A DNA stretch of 64,000 nt from Diospyros lotus (Eukaryota; Streptophyta; Magnoliopsida; Ericales; Ebenaceae), in the NCBI RefSeq assembly GCF_014633365.1, contig NC_068351.1:4078879-4142878 (forward strand), given 5' to 3'. A program made the position numbers and the translations under genes. The notes under the pieces were generated by a model. That model was not told where the DNA came from, made no database searches, and was given only the letters and a program-made list of their open reading frames with translations. Shown piece by piece: positions 1 to 11,191 of the stretch (the stretch's first letter is position 1; every line of letters begins with the position of its first letter).

Positions 1-868
1 AAGAGTTATGCCCAAAAAACCAAAGCAGTGTCGCATCCACTCGGTCATGACCGAGTGGGTAAAAAGAGAGGGGGAATTGGTCCCTACCCACTCGGTCATG
101 ATTGAGTGGGTCTTCATCCACTTGGATTTGAGCGCCCCTTTTGCCTTTTGTCTTGGTTCAGATCCATCCTCGCTCCAATGCTTGACTCTGCTCCTTAATA
201 ATGCGGGTGCATCAATTTAGAGTCCGATTTCAGCCTTGATTTAGCCAGTATCTCTCAAAACTCAGAACATGAAAGTTGTAGATAATTCACTTATCTTTCT
301 ATAGGATGTTGAATCACCTCAATTGGAGCTCGAACAAGAGAGTTATGCCCAAAAAACTAAAACAGTATCACACCCACTCAGTCATGACCGAGTAGGTCCT
401 CCCTACTTGGTCTCGGCTGGACCTCTTGCTCATTCGGCTTGTTTCCTTGATCTCTTGCAATCCGTTTGCCCTTTGGGCTTCATGTCCATGTCTCGTGACT
501 CTTTTAGGTCCCTTGACTCTCCAAGTTTGCATGGCATATCAGTATGATTGTAATTAGTAGGTTTGGGTAACGCTGTAATTAGATGAATGCATGTAACAAA
601 CTAGTGTAGTACTTTGCGGTTATAGCTATGGGCTGCTTGTACTTGGACGGTTATAACCGAAGGCGGCCTATAAAAGGTAGCAAGTGTTGAGGATGGGAAT
701 TATGAATGAATTGGACATAATTCTTTCCCTCTCAAATTGTTTTCCGTCCAATCTCTCTCTCAATTTCTCCTTCCATTTCTAATTCTCTCTCCTCACTCAA
801 TTCAAATCCTTACAGCTACTCTAATTACCGAATTGTTCAAGCCTCTGATCCGAGGCCTAACAGTAACA
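1..868 (+). repeat. LTR retrotransposon remnant (LTR right part)
   Basis: The block looks like the U3-R-U5 part of a plant LTR. A TATA box (CTATAAAAGG, about 669-678) is followed by a pyrimidine-rich leader. The block ends near 865 at CTAACA, just before TTATGGTA, which resembles a degenerate start of the tRNA-Met primer-binding site. U3 contains an internal direct repeat of about 60 bp: 2-60 matches 337-397, both starting GAGTTATGCCCAAAAAAC. It also carries palindromes built on CACTCGGT/ACCGAGTG. The left end is outside the window, so I cannot tell a solo LTR from an element end. No protein-coding content was seen. Confidence 0.55.
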
Positions 869-1284
869 TTATGGTACAAGGGGTGGTCTTTCTGGTTATT
901 CAAAAGCTTGAGCTAAGGTAAAGAGCTATAAAGGAGACTCCTAGCTAGCTGGAACATCTGGTTTCTTGCTAGCTGGAGAGTTATAAGGCAGGGAGCTAAT
1001 GTTGTTATTTCCATTTACTTGTTTATTTATTGAAAAAAAGAGTGTTACAAGGACTTGGGTAATCTTGACAAAAAAAGATTTCTACCACCAAAATACAAGC
1101 AAAGTGTGTCTCTACATGGATGAAAATTGTTCTTGCTTTTGTTTCCTTATCATCATATCTATTTAGACCTTGCTTGCTTCATATTTTGAATTTCTTTTTG
1201 CGAGTAATGTTATACCTAGGGTCATTGGATTTGTTTTCTTGGACATAAATTATGCCACACTCAATCGCACACACTCACTAACTT
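869..1284. other. Non-coding stretch between two LTR-like blocks
   Basis: I see no gene here. Just after the LTR end is a short inexact repeat of CTAGCTAGCTGG/GCTAGCTGG (about 941-981). The rest is AT-rich without recognisable motifs. It probably belongs to the internal part of the preceding element or to the long first intron of the Cactin gene. Confidence 0.4.
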
Positions 1285-1780
1285 GAACTTAAGAACGAAC
1301 AGATTTAATGGTTTCAACAGAAAAAATCAATATAATCAAAACAGAACAGAATGAAAACAAACAAGAAACAGAAACACAAACCACCAACATCCACAAGAAC
1401 ACCGAAATTATCCTGGTTCGGATTGCCTTTTTGGACAACCCTACAGTCAGTCTTGAATCTCCTTGAGTCACCTTCTTTATTCAAAAGAATGATCAGTTAC
1501 ACAGTTGAATTCTCTCCCTTCTATTCCCGAGTACATCAATCCTTCGCCCCAAGATTACAAAACTATCAAACTCTAGCCTTTCTCTCTAGCGATTAGTACT
1601 CTTATAAACAGAAAACTGAAAACTCTACCCCACTCGCTACCCCTTGCCCTCTATTTATAATAGTGGGCAGATATCCCAATGAAGATTATTAAATATTTAC
1701 AGTTTACCCCCCCCAACCCCCAACTATCACTAATTACAATATAGGATATAAACTTCTATTTAATGCTTCATTGGCCTTAA
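1285..1780 (-). repeat. Probable LTR fragment, minus orientation
   Basis: Read on the minus strand this is a typical plant LTR core. A TATA-like box (TTATAAATAGAGG, about 1651-1663) is followed roughly 180 bp later by an AATAAA-like signal (GAATAAAGAAG, about 1476-1486), then a long T/G-rich U5-like tail. The short ORFs across it are not conserved proteins. I could not define target duplications or exact ends. Confidence 0.4.
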
Positions 1781-2189
1781 AAAAAACACTGCTTTCACTG
1801 ATCTTCTTATCCTATACTCTAGACAACTTTTAACAAGTAACTTTTGAGAGAGTTAGCTTCCACTGAAGAAGGAGAAGATTTAAATGTTTGATTTTTGTTG
1901 ATGAATACATGAAAGAATTTGTTTAGTTTAATTCTAGTCCTTGAAATATGTACTATGTACTTTGCAATAAATGATAATTAAGTTTACTTCTGTCTTTCAC
2001 CACCTCCTACCCACCACCAAAAACAAAAACAAAAATAAGGGATGAAAGAAAGGAAAACTCAAATACAATTGTTTTTTCATTTTACAGGTCTTATGAAGGT
2101 GAAAATCATAGTTCTTGCTCTAGGCTAAAACTTTTTATCCATTGATAGGATTAAGAAGTAATCATAGGAATTGGTTAGATAGCAAATTA

Positions 2190-2425
2190 TACAACCACAA
2201 CATATCAAGCCTTTATCCCTTTAGGTGGGTTCAACTATGTGAAGTTTATCTTACCCATCATTTCTATTCAGGGCCATATCTTCTATAAGCTCTTATAACT
2301 CATATCATACCTAAGATTCTTCCACTAAGTTTTCCTTGGTCTTCCTTTACCTTTTTTGCTAAAGAATTGTTCTCTTCTATCAATTCTCCTCCCATGAGGC
2401 TCTATTGGTCTTCTTCTCACATGAC
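2190..2425 (-). repeat. RTE-clade LINE 3'-end fragment (copy 1)
   Basis: On the minus strand the sequence encodes the last part of a plant RTE reverse-transcriptase ORF (GHVRRRP, then RIDRREQ, then KGRPRKT), followed by stops and the usual RTE tail. On the plus strand that tail reads as ACAACCACAAC followed by AGCCTTTATCCC. It is truncated and abuts a second copy of the same tail region. Confidence 0.65.
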
Positions 2426-2426
2426 C

Positions 2427-2930
2427 AACAACAACAATAACATATTCAGCCTTTATCCCACTATATGGGGTTGGCTACATGAATTATAAATTTTCATGTA
2501 TTTCTGTCTTTTGTTATATCTTCATTTAAACCCATACACTTCATATCAAACTTCAATGTCTCTCCCAAACTCTTTTTGGGTCTGCTTCTACCTCTTTTTT
2601 TGACTAATTGTTTCATTTCATCAATTCTCCTCACAGAAGCATCTCTTAGTCTTCTTCTCACATGACCAAACCATCTTAATTGTGGTCAATAGTGGTCACT
2701 CCAACCTTATTACAAATAATCTCATTTCTAATTTTATTTCTTCTTGCATGGCATCCATTGTACCTCTTCTTTGTTATGCATATTTTGCACATATTGGTGT
2801 TGTATTGCCACATTCTGTTCCATACAACAAAGTTAGTCACATAGTCATCTTATAAAATTTTCCTTTTACTTGTAATGGAATCTTATTATCACATAAAACT
2901 TTAGACACACTTTCCATTATAAATATCATG
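2427..2930 (-). repeat. RTE-clade LINE 3'-end fragment (copy 2)
   Basis: The minus strand, read across frames, gives the C-terminal hallmarks of plant RTE polyproteins: VSKVLCDNKIPLQVKGKFYK, then LLYGTEC, then LRWFGHVRRR and RIDEMKQLVKKRGRSRPKRVW. At least one stop and one frameshift break it. The tail (plus strand ACAACAACAATAACATATT, then AGCCTTTATCCCACTATAT) is the typical RTE 3' end. It is a 5'-truncated dead copy in what is probably an intron of the Cactin gene. Confidence 0.8.
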
Positions 2931-3010
2931 CCTTAAATGCAGTGCAAATTACACACCAAAAAAATATAGTGTGATTTATTTGATGATAATTTAACATATT
3001 TGATTTACAG

Positions 3011-6000
3011 ATTTGTGTGGCGGAAGAAGATTGAGCGGGATGTTAGTCAAGGTGCGCCACTTGAAATGTTTTCACTAAAAGTTGAGAAGACGAAGCAAAG
3101 AGAAAGGATGGTATTTACTTGAGGATTAACTTTCTATTTCCATATTGTTTCTTCCCTTGTACCAGGAAAGTTTTTTTATTGTAAACTTGCATAGTCAAAA
3201 GTAGTAATCCTAACATGCGGAGGGGGGAATTGGTGGATCATTTACTTGTGCTCTTTCTTTGTAGCTCTTGAGAATTGGTGTACAGTAGCCAGCATCTTTG
3301 ATGGGAGTTTTTGAATTCTTTGGGAAGGCTTTGGAGAATTATTCTTTTTGATGTGTTGGAACATCTAGCTTGAGGTGAATAACAAAATGTTTGGGAGATT
3401 ATTATTATTATTATTTTGTCTTTAGGGAGCTATTCTTAATTTTCTCTTTTTTGAACGAGTGAGGATTTTCCCCTTTCTCTAGAGTCTTTTGTTTAGTTTG
3501 TAGATGATTTTGTCTTTTTATGTAGCCTCTTAACTTGTTCTTTTGTATAGTTTTCCCCCCTTTAAGACAGTTTTTTTTCTTTTATGCACTATTACTTATG
3601 AGGGAAATTTTTTTTCCATTTGCTTATTCTTGATGCGAGGGCAAGCAAGATACATTGATTCCAGCTCTTTTTGTATGAATTAGGTATTTGCTAGAGACAT
3701 AGAGTTGTGGCTACCATGATGCATGGACAGTGAGATTGTAATATGGGTAAAACAACGAGAAAAGCCTGGTTAATTGCTTCTTTTTTTTTTTTTTTTTATG
3801 TGCTTTGACGTGGGTTGTGTGGAGGGAAAGGAATAGGTTCTTCAAAAGGAGTGTCAAAGGTGAGTTTGTTTTAGGCCCGTTTGCGCTAGGTCTATTGGTA
3901 AGATTTTTCCTAAATATTGGCCAATTTATGATTTCTTCTCTCTTGAAGATTAGGAGATCAGATGCTTCTTTACTATTTTTGAGGGTAAGCCTTTTTGGAT
4001 TTGCTTTAATATTGGCCAATTTATGATTTCTTCTCTCTTGAAGATTAGGAGATTAGATGCTTCTTTACTATTTTTGAGGATAAGCCTTTTTGAATTTGCT
4101 TTATACAGTTATTTTACATCTTAACGTCTACACATCTGGCATCCTCTTATGCTTACTCTAATGTAATTATCTCCAGCTTATCTGGAAAAAAATAGTTACT
4201 CAATTGTATATGTTCTTTTTACTTTTTATTGCCATGTGTTGACAGTCATGTAGTCCTTGAAATCAGACGCATATTATCCATTCATTCAAACCGTTTCTTC
4301 AACAAGCTTGAAAAAGGTTTTTTGGAATTGTTGGCCTTGGCCTAAAAAAACAAAAGAAAAATATCTGATGCCTGTTTGCAATTTGAATAGTGGCAAAAGA
4401 TGTTGCTCATATGAGCATTAGCTAAAGAGTTCATCACTCTGTTTTATGTCTTCCACTGGCACATTTCTGTCATATCTATCTCTCCAAGCTGTAATAGATG
4501 TTTTAAGCAAAAATTTAAGTGGTGTATGCGCATGCAAATATTTATTTCGTTGGATGGCTGTTCTTTATTAAATCTATTATTGATGTGCATTCCCCCTATA
4601 ATAATTTCAGGCAGAGATTGAAAAAGTGAAAAAGAGGAGGGAAGAAAGGGCAATTGAGAAAGCACAACATGAAGAAGAAATGGTAAGCCGTGATTTCTTG
4701 TTAAATGTATTAGGTACAATGTTGAATATGTATATTTGCGTGCATGTGTGAGAAAATTTTTTCTTAAATTTTCACTTGGACATAGTTATATGGTTTCTTT
4801 TTTGGCGGCCTTGGCTCTAAGTTCAGGCTTGGGTTGATGCAACTGATGTCTTTCTTCTACCCATGCTCTTCTCATACAGGCATTATTGGCTAGAGAACGT
4901 GCTCGTGCAGAGTTCCAAGACTGGGAGAAGAAAGAAGAGGAGGTACAGAACTGAGATACTGAAAATATTCCCTTGTCATTTTCCCTTTTCATGTTTGACA
5001 CAGTACTGTTTTATTAATCTTTTTCTTGAATGGTTTTATGCTACATGACAAGTTACTAACATCTTTGATATATAGTTTCATTTTGAACAAAGCAAATTTA
5101 GGTCTGAGATTCGGTTGCGGGAAGGGCGTACAAAGCCAATTGATGTTCTTACAAGGCAGCTCAATCCTTCAGATGATTTTGATATAGAAATAAATGAACC
5201 ATACATGGTCTTTAAGGTAATACTTCTATTGAATATTCTGAAATCAGAAGTTCACTGCAATTAGTGCCCCCCCCCCCCCCCCCCCCCCCCACCCAAATGT
5301 TCCATTCCTTTTCCCTCTGTAGCTAACTTTTAAAGTGCATATGAAAAAAATTATTGTTCTATGTCTAGTGGCAAGATAAATAGTTTACAATGTGTGAACG
5401 CATGCACATATTCCTTTCAGGGCCCAGAATTTTTGTGCATGGGTGGGTGTGGGGGACAGGGCATTCTCTGATTTGGGGGTGCAAATTGATCGAATACAAA
5501 AATAGGAAAACATGAAAACATTTTAAACTACTTCAGCATTGCAAATTCTGAGCATTGGCATAGCATATGTTTTTACTGCCATATTGCTATCATTTACATG
5601 ATATGTTGCACATAGAAGTGCACATTCCTGACTTGTTGCATATGGTGACATTAAGAACATATGCTAGACTAAATGGTAAAAAGAAAGCCACAGCAAATGC
5701 AAGTTACTTCATCTTAAAACCCCTATATGGTTTGCAAAAAAAAATCCAGATTAATAGATTTGAATTGCTTGGGGTTATCCCCTCTTTATTTCTAACCTAA
5801 AAAACCACCTATCCACCCTAATCTAACTGAATTAGTGAGGAGAAGACTTAAAAGCCTCCTTGTTGATGGAGCTTCAATTCACCACAAGGGAAATGAAGCC
5901 TCTTTTAGTACAATGTTATTTGGTTATTGCATAACTTTTATGACCTTAACTATGTAAATACAGGGTTTGACAGTAAGAGAAATGGAAGAACTTAGGGAGG

Positions 6001-9000
6001 ATATAAAAATGCATCTGGATCTGGACAGGGCAACGCCTACACATGTAGAGTATTGGGAGGTATTCTCTCTTTCCTTATGTCAGATTAATATTTGGTTGGT
6101 CTGGCCTCATTAGTACAGAAATATTTTTAACCCTTTCCAAACTTCATCTTCTAAATTTAAGAGTTTTGCTTGCGTCTTTCTTTTATAGTTGCTTTATGAT
6201 GTACCAAAAACTTTATTTCTACTTGAGGAATGGTTTCTGTTAGGTCTCACTAGTATGAGACATCTGTATGCTTGTATGCATGGATGCATGTGTGGGAGAA
6301 TGTGATACCTTCTGATGGCCAATGGCATCCCTAGTGGATGAAGTTCCAGACTTTGCGAGGGCTGTGGGAGGGTTGATTTTGTATATAGCCTTGTCTTTCT
6401 TTGCAAAGTGGATAGTCCCACGACTTGAATCTGTGGCCTTCCAGTTACAACAGAGTAACCTGATTGTTACTACCAAGGCACGCTCTCAGAGTGATGCCTT
6501 TTGGACATTCTTAAAATTCTAGCTTATGAGAGGTTTAAAATTGGACTACTGGTGTCTAACATTGTGATGGCGGAGTAGGAGGAAATCATAATTGTTTTAT
6601 TACATGGAATTATGACTAGTTTGTTATTGGATTGGAAATCAAAAATCGTCCAGCATAGTGCAAGGATGCTGGAAATTCATGCAATGAAAATTCCTGAATT
6701 CTAGTATTTTAAGGAACAAGTCTTGATTACCAGTCTAGTAACTGCCATCCAAATAAAGCAGACTTTCGCCCAAAAAGGACAATATGACTAAAATGAGCCC
6801 TCATTAATTAGTTACAAAATTATCTGTTGTATATTGAGCTTTAAATGATCTAATGGCCAATAATCTAATATGGTTTAAAGTAGACAATATTATGTAGTCA
6901 CATTTCAACCCAATATTTTGATACTTGCATGTGTTTGACCCAATTATGAAAAAAAGATCTGATAACTTGTGGGAGCTTGTGTTGAGAATATAATAGTATA
7001 AAAAACAAAGTTGGTCCCCTTTTTCATAGCTTAAGCTTTCAGATAAGTTGCTGGTCAATAATTTAATGTTAATAAAAAAGAACTTGGGTTTTCATATTTA
7101 AAGAGAATATAGCATAATGTTAGGACTACATTTAATGATTGCATCACCATCCCTTCTTTACTCTTCAATTTTGTTTTCCATGTAGAGGGGTCTGGTTTTG
7201 ATTGTATGTCCTACTAAGTAAATAATCTCAATGAACTCAAGCAGCCATGTGCTCCTATCAATGATACAGTAAATATTCTGTTTTACTCATATACTTCAAC
7301 AGTGATTGTGATTACTAGTTAAATAAAGGTTAATGGACTATAAAGGTTTACGGGCTACATACGCTGAGTCTTCCCTGTCTTCTTACATTATTTTATTTTC
7401 TGAGTGCTCTGAGGCAAGAATATCCTTCAGCAAGAGACGAGGCCCAGATTTTTTCTGGCATTTATGCAGGCAGAGGTCTTGTGTATTCAGTAATGTGTAA
7501 CTTCTTTTAGAAATTGTTCCATCTTGCTTGTTATCAGGAAATCTGTACGCCCTGTATGTTGGAACGCTTTGAAAGGATTTGTGTATCCTGCTGCAAACAT
7601 TTGAGATTTTGATCTTATTCAATCATTCTATATGACTTTTTTTTTAATTATTTTTTCCACTGTAGCAATGCCAAAGGGGGCAAACCCTATACAACCGGGG
7701 GGGGGGGGGGGAATGAAGAGAAAATTTAGAATTGTTTTAAAATTTTAAATTTTCTATCTGCAATAAAACTTGTTTATGAACAAAGGAAAGAGTATGTATA
7801 AAAATTGGGAAAGAGGAGTATTCCCTTAAGAAATAAATTGGGCTATGGGTGCCCTAAAAAACTTTTCTACTTCTCTCTCCAAATGCTCCATAATGCCCAT
7901 AGCGAGATGCCCCATATTTTCTTGCAGTCTCAAGAGGCTGGCTTGTAGTTTTCTCTTAGTTTGAGTGATTCTGGTACACCAATAGTGCCACATGGCGAGT
8001 TAAATTGTCATGTTATGGAGAGGTTGTCATGCTACATGGAGGTTTACTGCCATACCAAATTAATGTAGCTGTAGGTGCTACTGCAGAGCTGTCGTGGACT
8101 TCTATGAGAGGCCTTATATTTTGGACTACTGGAAACCTCAGTGGACTTAAATTCTTTCAAAGTGTCACGTATACCATGGTTCTGATGTCTAAAAGTAGAC
8201 ATGTTTTGTTCTTTCTGTTTTCTGGGACAGCCAATACAGGAAAATTTATTTGCTTTTCTTTTCTCTTCTGTTCTTTGCCCAAATCCATGGAACATCAGCG
8301 CCTTACTGAATCATTATAATATTGAGGCATGGAGAGTGTATCCATAGAAAGTAAGAAGAAAACTAATTTTCTTTGAGGATTCTTTAGTGGATTGGCGTAT
8401 TGGAAGCTGGTGCTTCTCTGAGTTGAATCATAATTTTTTTGGGGATTCTGTGTCAATATAATTCATCTTGATTATATAGGTTGTCTTCAGTTTTATTTTG
8501 CATTGATGGAGAAGACCTCATTCTTTTCTCCAAAATTATGTCATGTCTTGGATGCACAGTTCATTTGATGCATGCCATAAGAGTTGAACTGAATGTCTCA
8601 TGGACATTCATACCTGTGTACTGTAGATCTTAACATCCTTTCCAAGTAACTTTTGAGTATGGAATTCCGCAGGCGCTCTTGGTGGTTTGTGATTGGGAAC
8701 TAGCTGAAGCTCGAAAAAAGGATGCACTTGATCGGGCTAGAGTGCGTGGAGAACAACCTCCTTCTGAATTGCTTGTTGAAGAAAGGGGTTTACATTCTAG
8801 CATTGAAACTGATGTCAGAAACCTCTTGCAAGGAAAATCTTATGGTGAACTTGAAGCATTACAGTCCCAGATTGAGTCACAGATGCGATCTGGCACGGCT
8901 AAAGTAGTTGAGTATTGGGAAGCTGTTCTGAAACGGCTTCACATCTATAAAGCGAAGGTACATAGTTCATCTTTCTATGGATGCTGCTGTTCATAATTTT

Positions 9001-10231
9001 ATGATTGGATTGAGAAAAAGTTAATATTGCAAGCACAGGCTTGTCTGAGGGAAATTCACACCAAGATGTTGCGGAAGCATTTGGAGCATCTTGAGCAGCC
9101 ATTGAAGGATGAAGAAGATAACTTGGAACACGAGCAGAGTTTGAGTCCTAAAGAAGACATTGATCATGATTTGAAAGGTACAGACCACTGTCACTCATTT
9201 GTTTTGGTAATTGGATCTTTAGTCCTAATTGTCCTATATAAAATATGAAGCTCCCTCCCCCGAACCCATGCTGGATGAAGAGGCAAATGAGGTGGCAGAG
9301 GAGGCTGGATCATTTTCACCACAGCTTTTGCATGGCGATGGTGATGAAAATGAAGAAGCAATCGACCCTGAAGAGGACAGGGCTATATTGGTAACTTGTC
9401 TTTAATGTTTTTCATTTTGTATGACTGGTTGTGCATAAAAAAACATGATTGACCTGTACGTTTTATTGTGCATTAATAGGAACGGAAACGTAAAGCTGTG
9501 TTGGAAGAACAACAAAGACGTATCCAAGAAGCTATGGCTTCAAGGCCAACTCCATCAGAAGATAACTTGGAGATGAAGGCCATGAAAGCAATGGGAGCCA
9601 TGGAGGAAGGTGATGCAGTATTTGGCTCAAACGATGAAATAAACCTTGATTCACAGGTATGTCATCTTGGCCTATATTCCCAGTCGATCTGTTTAATTTT
9701 TGTAAAATGCTTATGCAACAATGTGTGGATGCAGGTGTACTGGTGGCATGACAAATACCGCCCAAGGAAGCCGAAGTACTTCAACCGCGTCCACACTGGG
9801 TATGAGTGGAACAAATACAACCAAACCCACTATGATCACGACAACCCACCGCCAAAAATTGTACAAGGGTACAAATTCAATATATTCTACCCTGACCTTG
9901 TTGACAAAATAAAAGCTCCTACTTATACCATAGAGAAGGATGGAGATAGTGCTGAAACTTGCATCATAAGGTTTCATGCTGGGCCACCTTACGAGGATAT
10001 TGTAAGTTTCTGTAGCCCGTTGCTTAACTACCTATTCTTTTTTGTTTCGTTTTTTTGCCGGGAAAAAAACCCAAAAATGAGTCAAATATCCTGTTACTGT
10101 TGTTGACACAGGCATTCCGTATTGTGAACAAAGAATGGGAATATTCCCACAAGAAGGGGTTCAAGTGCACCTTTGAACGTGGGATTCTACACCTATATTT
10201 TAACTTCAAAAGATACCGGTATCGTCGTTGA
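3011..10231 (+). CDS. CTN: Cactin splicing factor (5'-partial, 11 exons seen)
   Basis: This encodes the C-terminal 532 residues of Cactin, a nuclear spliceosome-associated protein needed for pre-mRNA splicing; plant and animal family members are about 700 residues or longer. Exons: 3011-3110, 4611-4682, 4880-4942, 5076-5216, 5964-6059, 8673-8957, 9039-9177, 9251-9390, 9480-9656, 9735-10001, 10112-10231. All introns are GT-AG and all phases agree. Visible residues 1-252 (FVWRKKIERDV to LHIYKAK) are the conserved mid region. Residues 299-404 are an acidic, poorly conserved linker. Residues 405-532 (VYWWHDKYRPRKPKYF to RYRYRR-stop) are the C-terminal Cactus-binding domain, nearly invariant in this family. 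The RS-rich N-terminus of about 180 residues is absent: I found no candidate exon in 1-3010, so the first exon(s) must lie left of the window. Intron 5 is 2.6 kb and hosts a SINE. Neither frameshift nor premature stop is visible. Confidence 0.96.
3111..4610 (+). other. Cactin intron, with a tandem duplication
   Basis: This intron contains a T-run (about 3779-3797) and a local direct duplication of about 100 bp: 3913-4012 is repeated at 4016-4110 (ATTGGCCAATTTATGATTTC and following), differing at few positions. No coding content is seen. Confidence 0.6.
5267..5290 (+). repeat. Poly-C run (24 C) in a Cactin intron
   Basis: A homopolymer of 24 C lies 50 bp after the exon ending at 5216. It is intronic and may vary in length or be mis-sequenced. 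A 15-G run at 7697-7711 lies in the next large intron. Confidence 0.9.
6315..6489 (-). mobile_element. Au-type tRNA-derived SINE in Cactin intron 5
   Basis: On the minus strand the element starts near 6489 with a tRNA-like head. A box-A-like segment (TGCCTTGGTAGTAAC) is followed by GGTTACTCTGTTGTAACTGG and a box-B-like GATTCAAGTC (about 6425-6434), then ACTTTGCAAAG, ACAAGGC, and an ACCCTCCCACAGCCC segment. This order is that of the widespread plant Au SINE family. Boxes A and B are the internal RNA polymerase III promoter. The copy is diverged and its far end (6315-6330) is uncertain. Confidence 0.7.
6490..8672. other. Rest of Cactin intron 5; no gene seen
   Basis: This is AT-rich intronic sequence with a 15-G homopolymer (7697-7711). 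Small ORFs on both strands show no family resemblance. I see no internal exon: the flanking exons (5964-6059 and 8673-8957) join in phase to give the uninterrupted family sequence EYWE-ALLVVCDWELAEARKKD. Confidence 0.6.
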
Positions 10232-11191
10232 AATCTACCGGGTTGCCTGGAGCACAGGGTATGTGGTTTCTTATTGGAAAGGCTTGTCTTATATTCTTCC
10301 ATCAAAACAGCTTTTGGTGGCTCTGGAGTAGTCTGATGGGGTTGAGATTTTGTTCCATCCACTGTTTCATGTTACGCCTTGTATTCCATTCCACGGCTTC
10401 TATACCTTCCTCCAGCAATATTGATTTTTTACTTTGTGCTAAGCACACTTGAATGTAATGAATGCTGTATTGAGCCCAGTAACTAGCTACGGTTGTCAGA
10501 ACAGTTTGATGTTCATATCCAATCAACTTCTCTGACAGCTTTAACTTATTAGATTGTTAACAATAGATCTCTGCTTCATTCATTTAGAGTTTTAGACGGA
10601 GCCATTTCTTCCATACGGTTCTCTTTGGTCCTTTTTGTTGTCTAGTGCTGGCAATGTTAAAGCTGTCTCGATGCGTAAGGGTTTAGACTATGAATAAAGA
10701 GCAAGAGCCTCGTGTTCAGGAGGAACTTAATTGCCATCATTTATTTCAAGTTGTTCATTAGGTGCTTAAAGGAGTCTTGGCAGTCCTGTAGTCGTTACTG
10801 ATTGCATTATTGCTTGATGCTTTCACTTAAAATGTTCACATTCTCAAACTAATCTACACCTTAAATATACTTTACTTTGGTGAGATATTAATCAAATTTT
10901 TAGCATTATACAATATTGTCCTGCAAATTTCATAACATGAATGACGTGACAAGAATGCATGAAGGCACATTTTTGCACTGCAGGAAGAGATGAAAAGCTT
11001 CTTCATGGTCTCCTCCTCCACCCTGAGGCAAACTTGAGGAGCCGTTCCAAGTTCCAGAAAATAGTTGGCTTTATCTCCTTGCTCACCAAATGAACAGTGG
11101 TAGCAGAACACATTTGAATTATCCTTCAACAATTTTCACAGGAGACCTGAGCAAAAGAATAGCATATGTTTTGAGTGCAAAACTGGAAGGG
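10232..11191. other. Convergent 3' regions of Cactin and the FKBP gene
   Basis: This is the space between two stop codons that face each other. The Cactin 3' UTR should start at 10232; a canonical AATAAA lies at 10693-10698 and is a candidate poly(A) signal. No open frame here resembles a protein. The FKBP transcript must end somewhere in the right half. Confidence 0.6.
10693..10698 (+). terminator. Candidate poly(A) signal for Cactin
   Basis: This is a perfect AATAAA hexamer 462 bp after the Cactin stop codon. Plant poly(A) signals are loose and a nearer, less canonical site could be used, so this is only a candidate. Confidence 0.3.

Noticed and set aside
6425..6489. tRNA-like sequence on the minus strand
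   Set aside because: Boxes A and B are present but the cloverleaf is broken and a SINE body follows, so it is a SINE head, not a tRNA gene.
5267..7711. 24-C (5267-5290) and 15-G (7697-7711) runs considered as G-quadruplex-type signals
   Set aside because: Single homopolymers in introns are prone to sequencing error and show no spacing pattern that supports a function.
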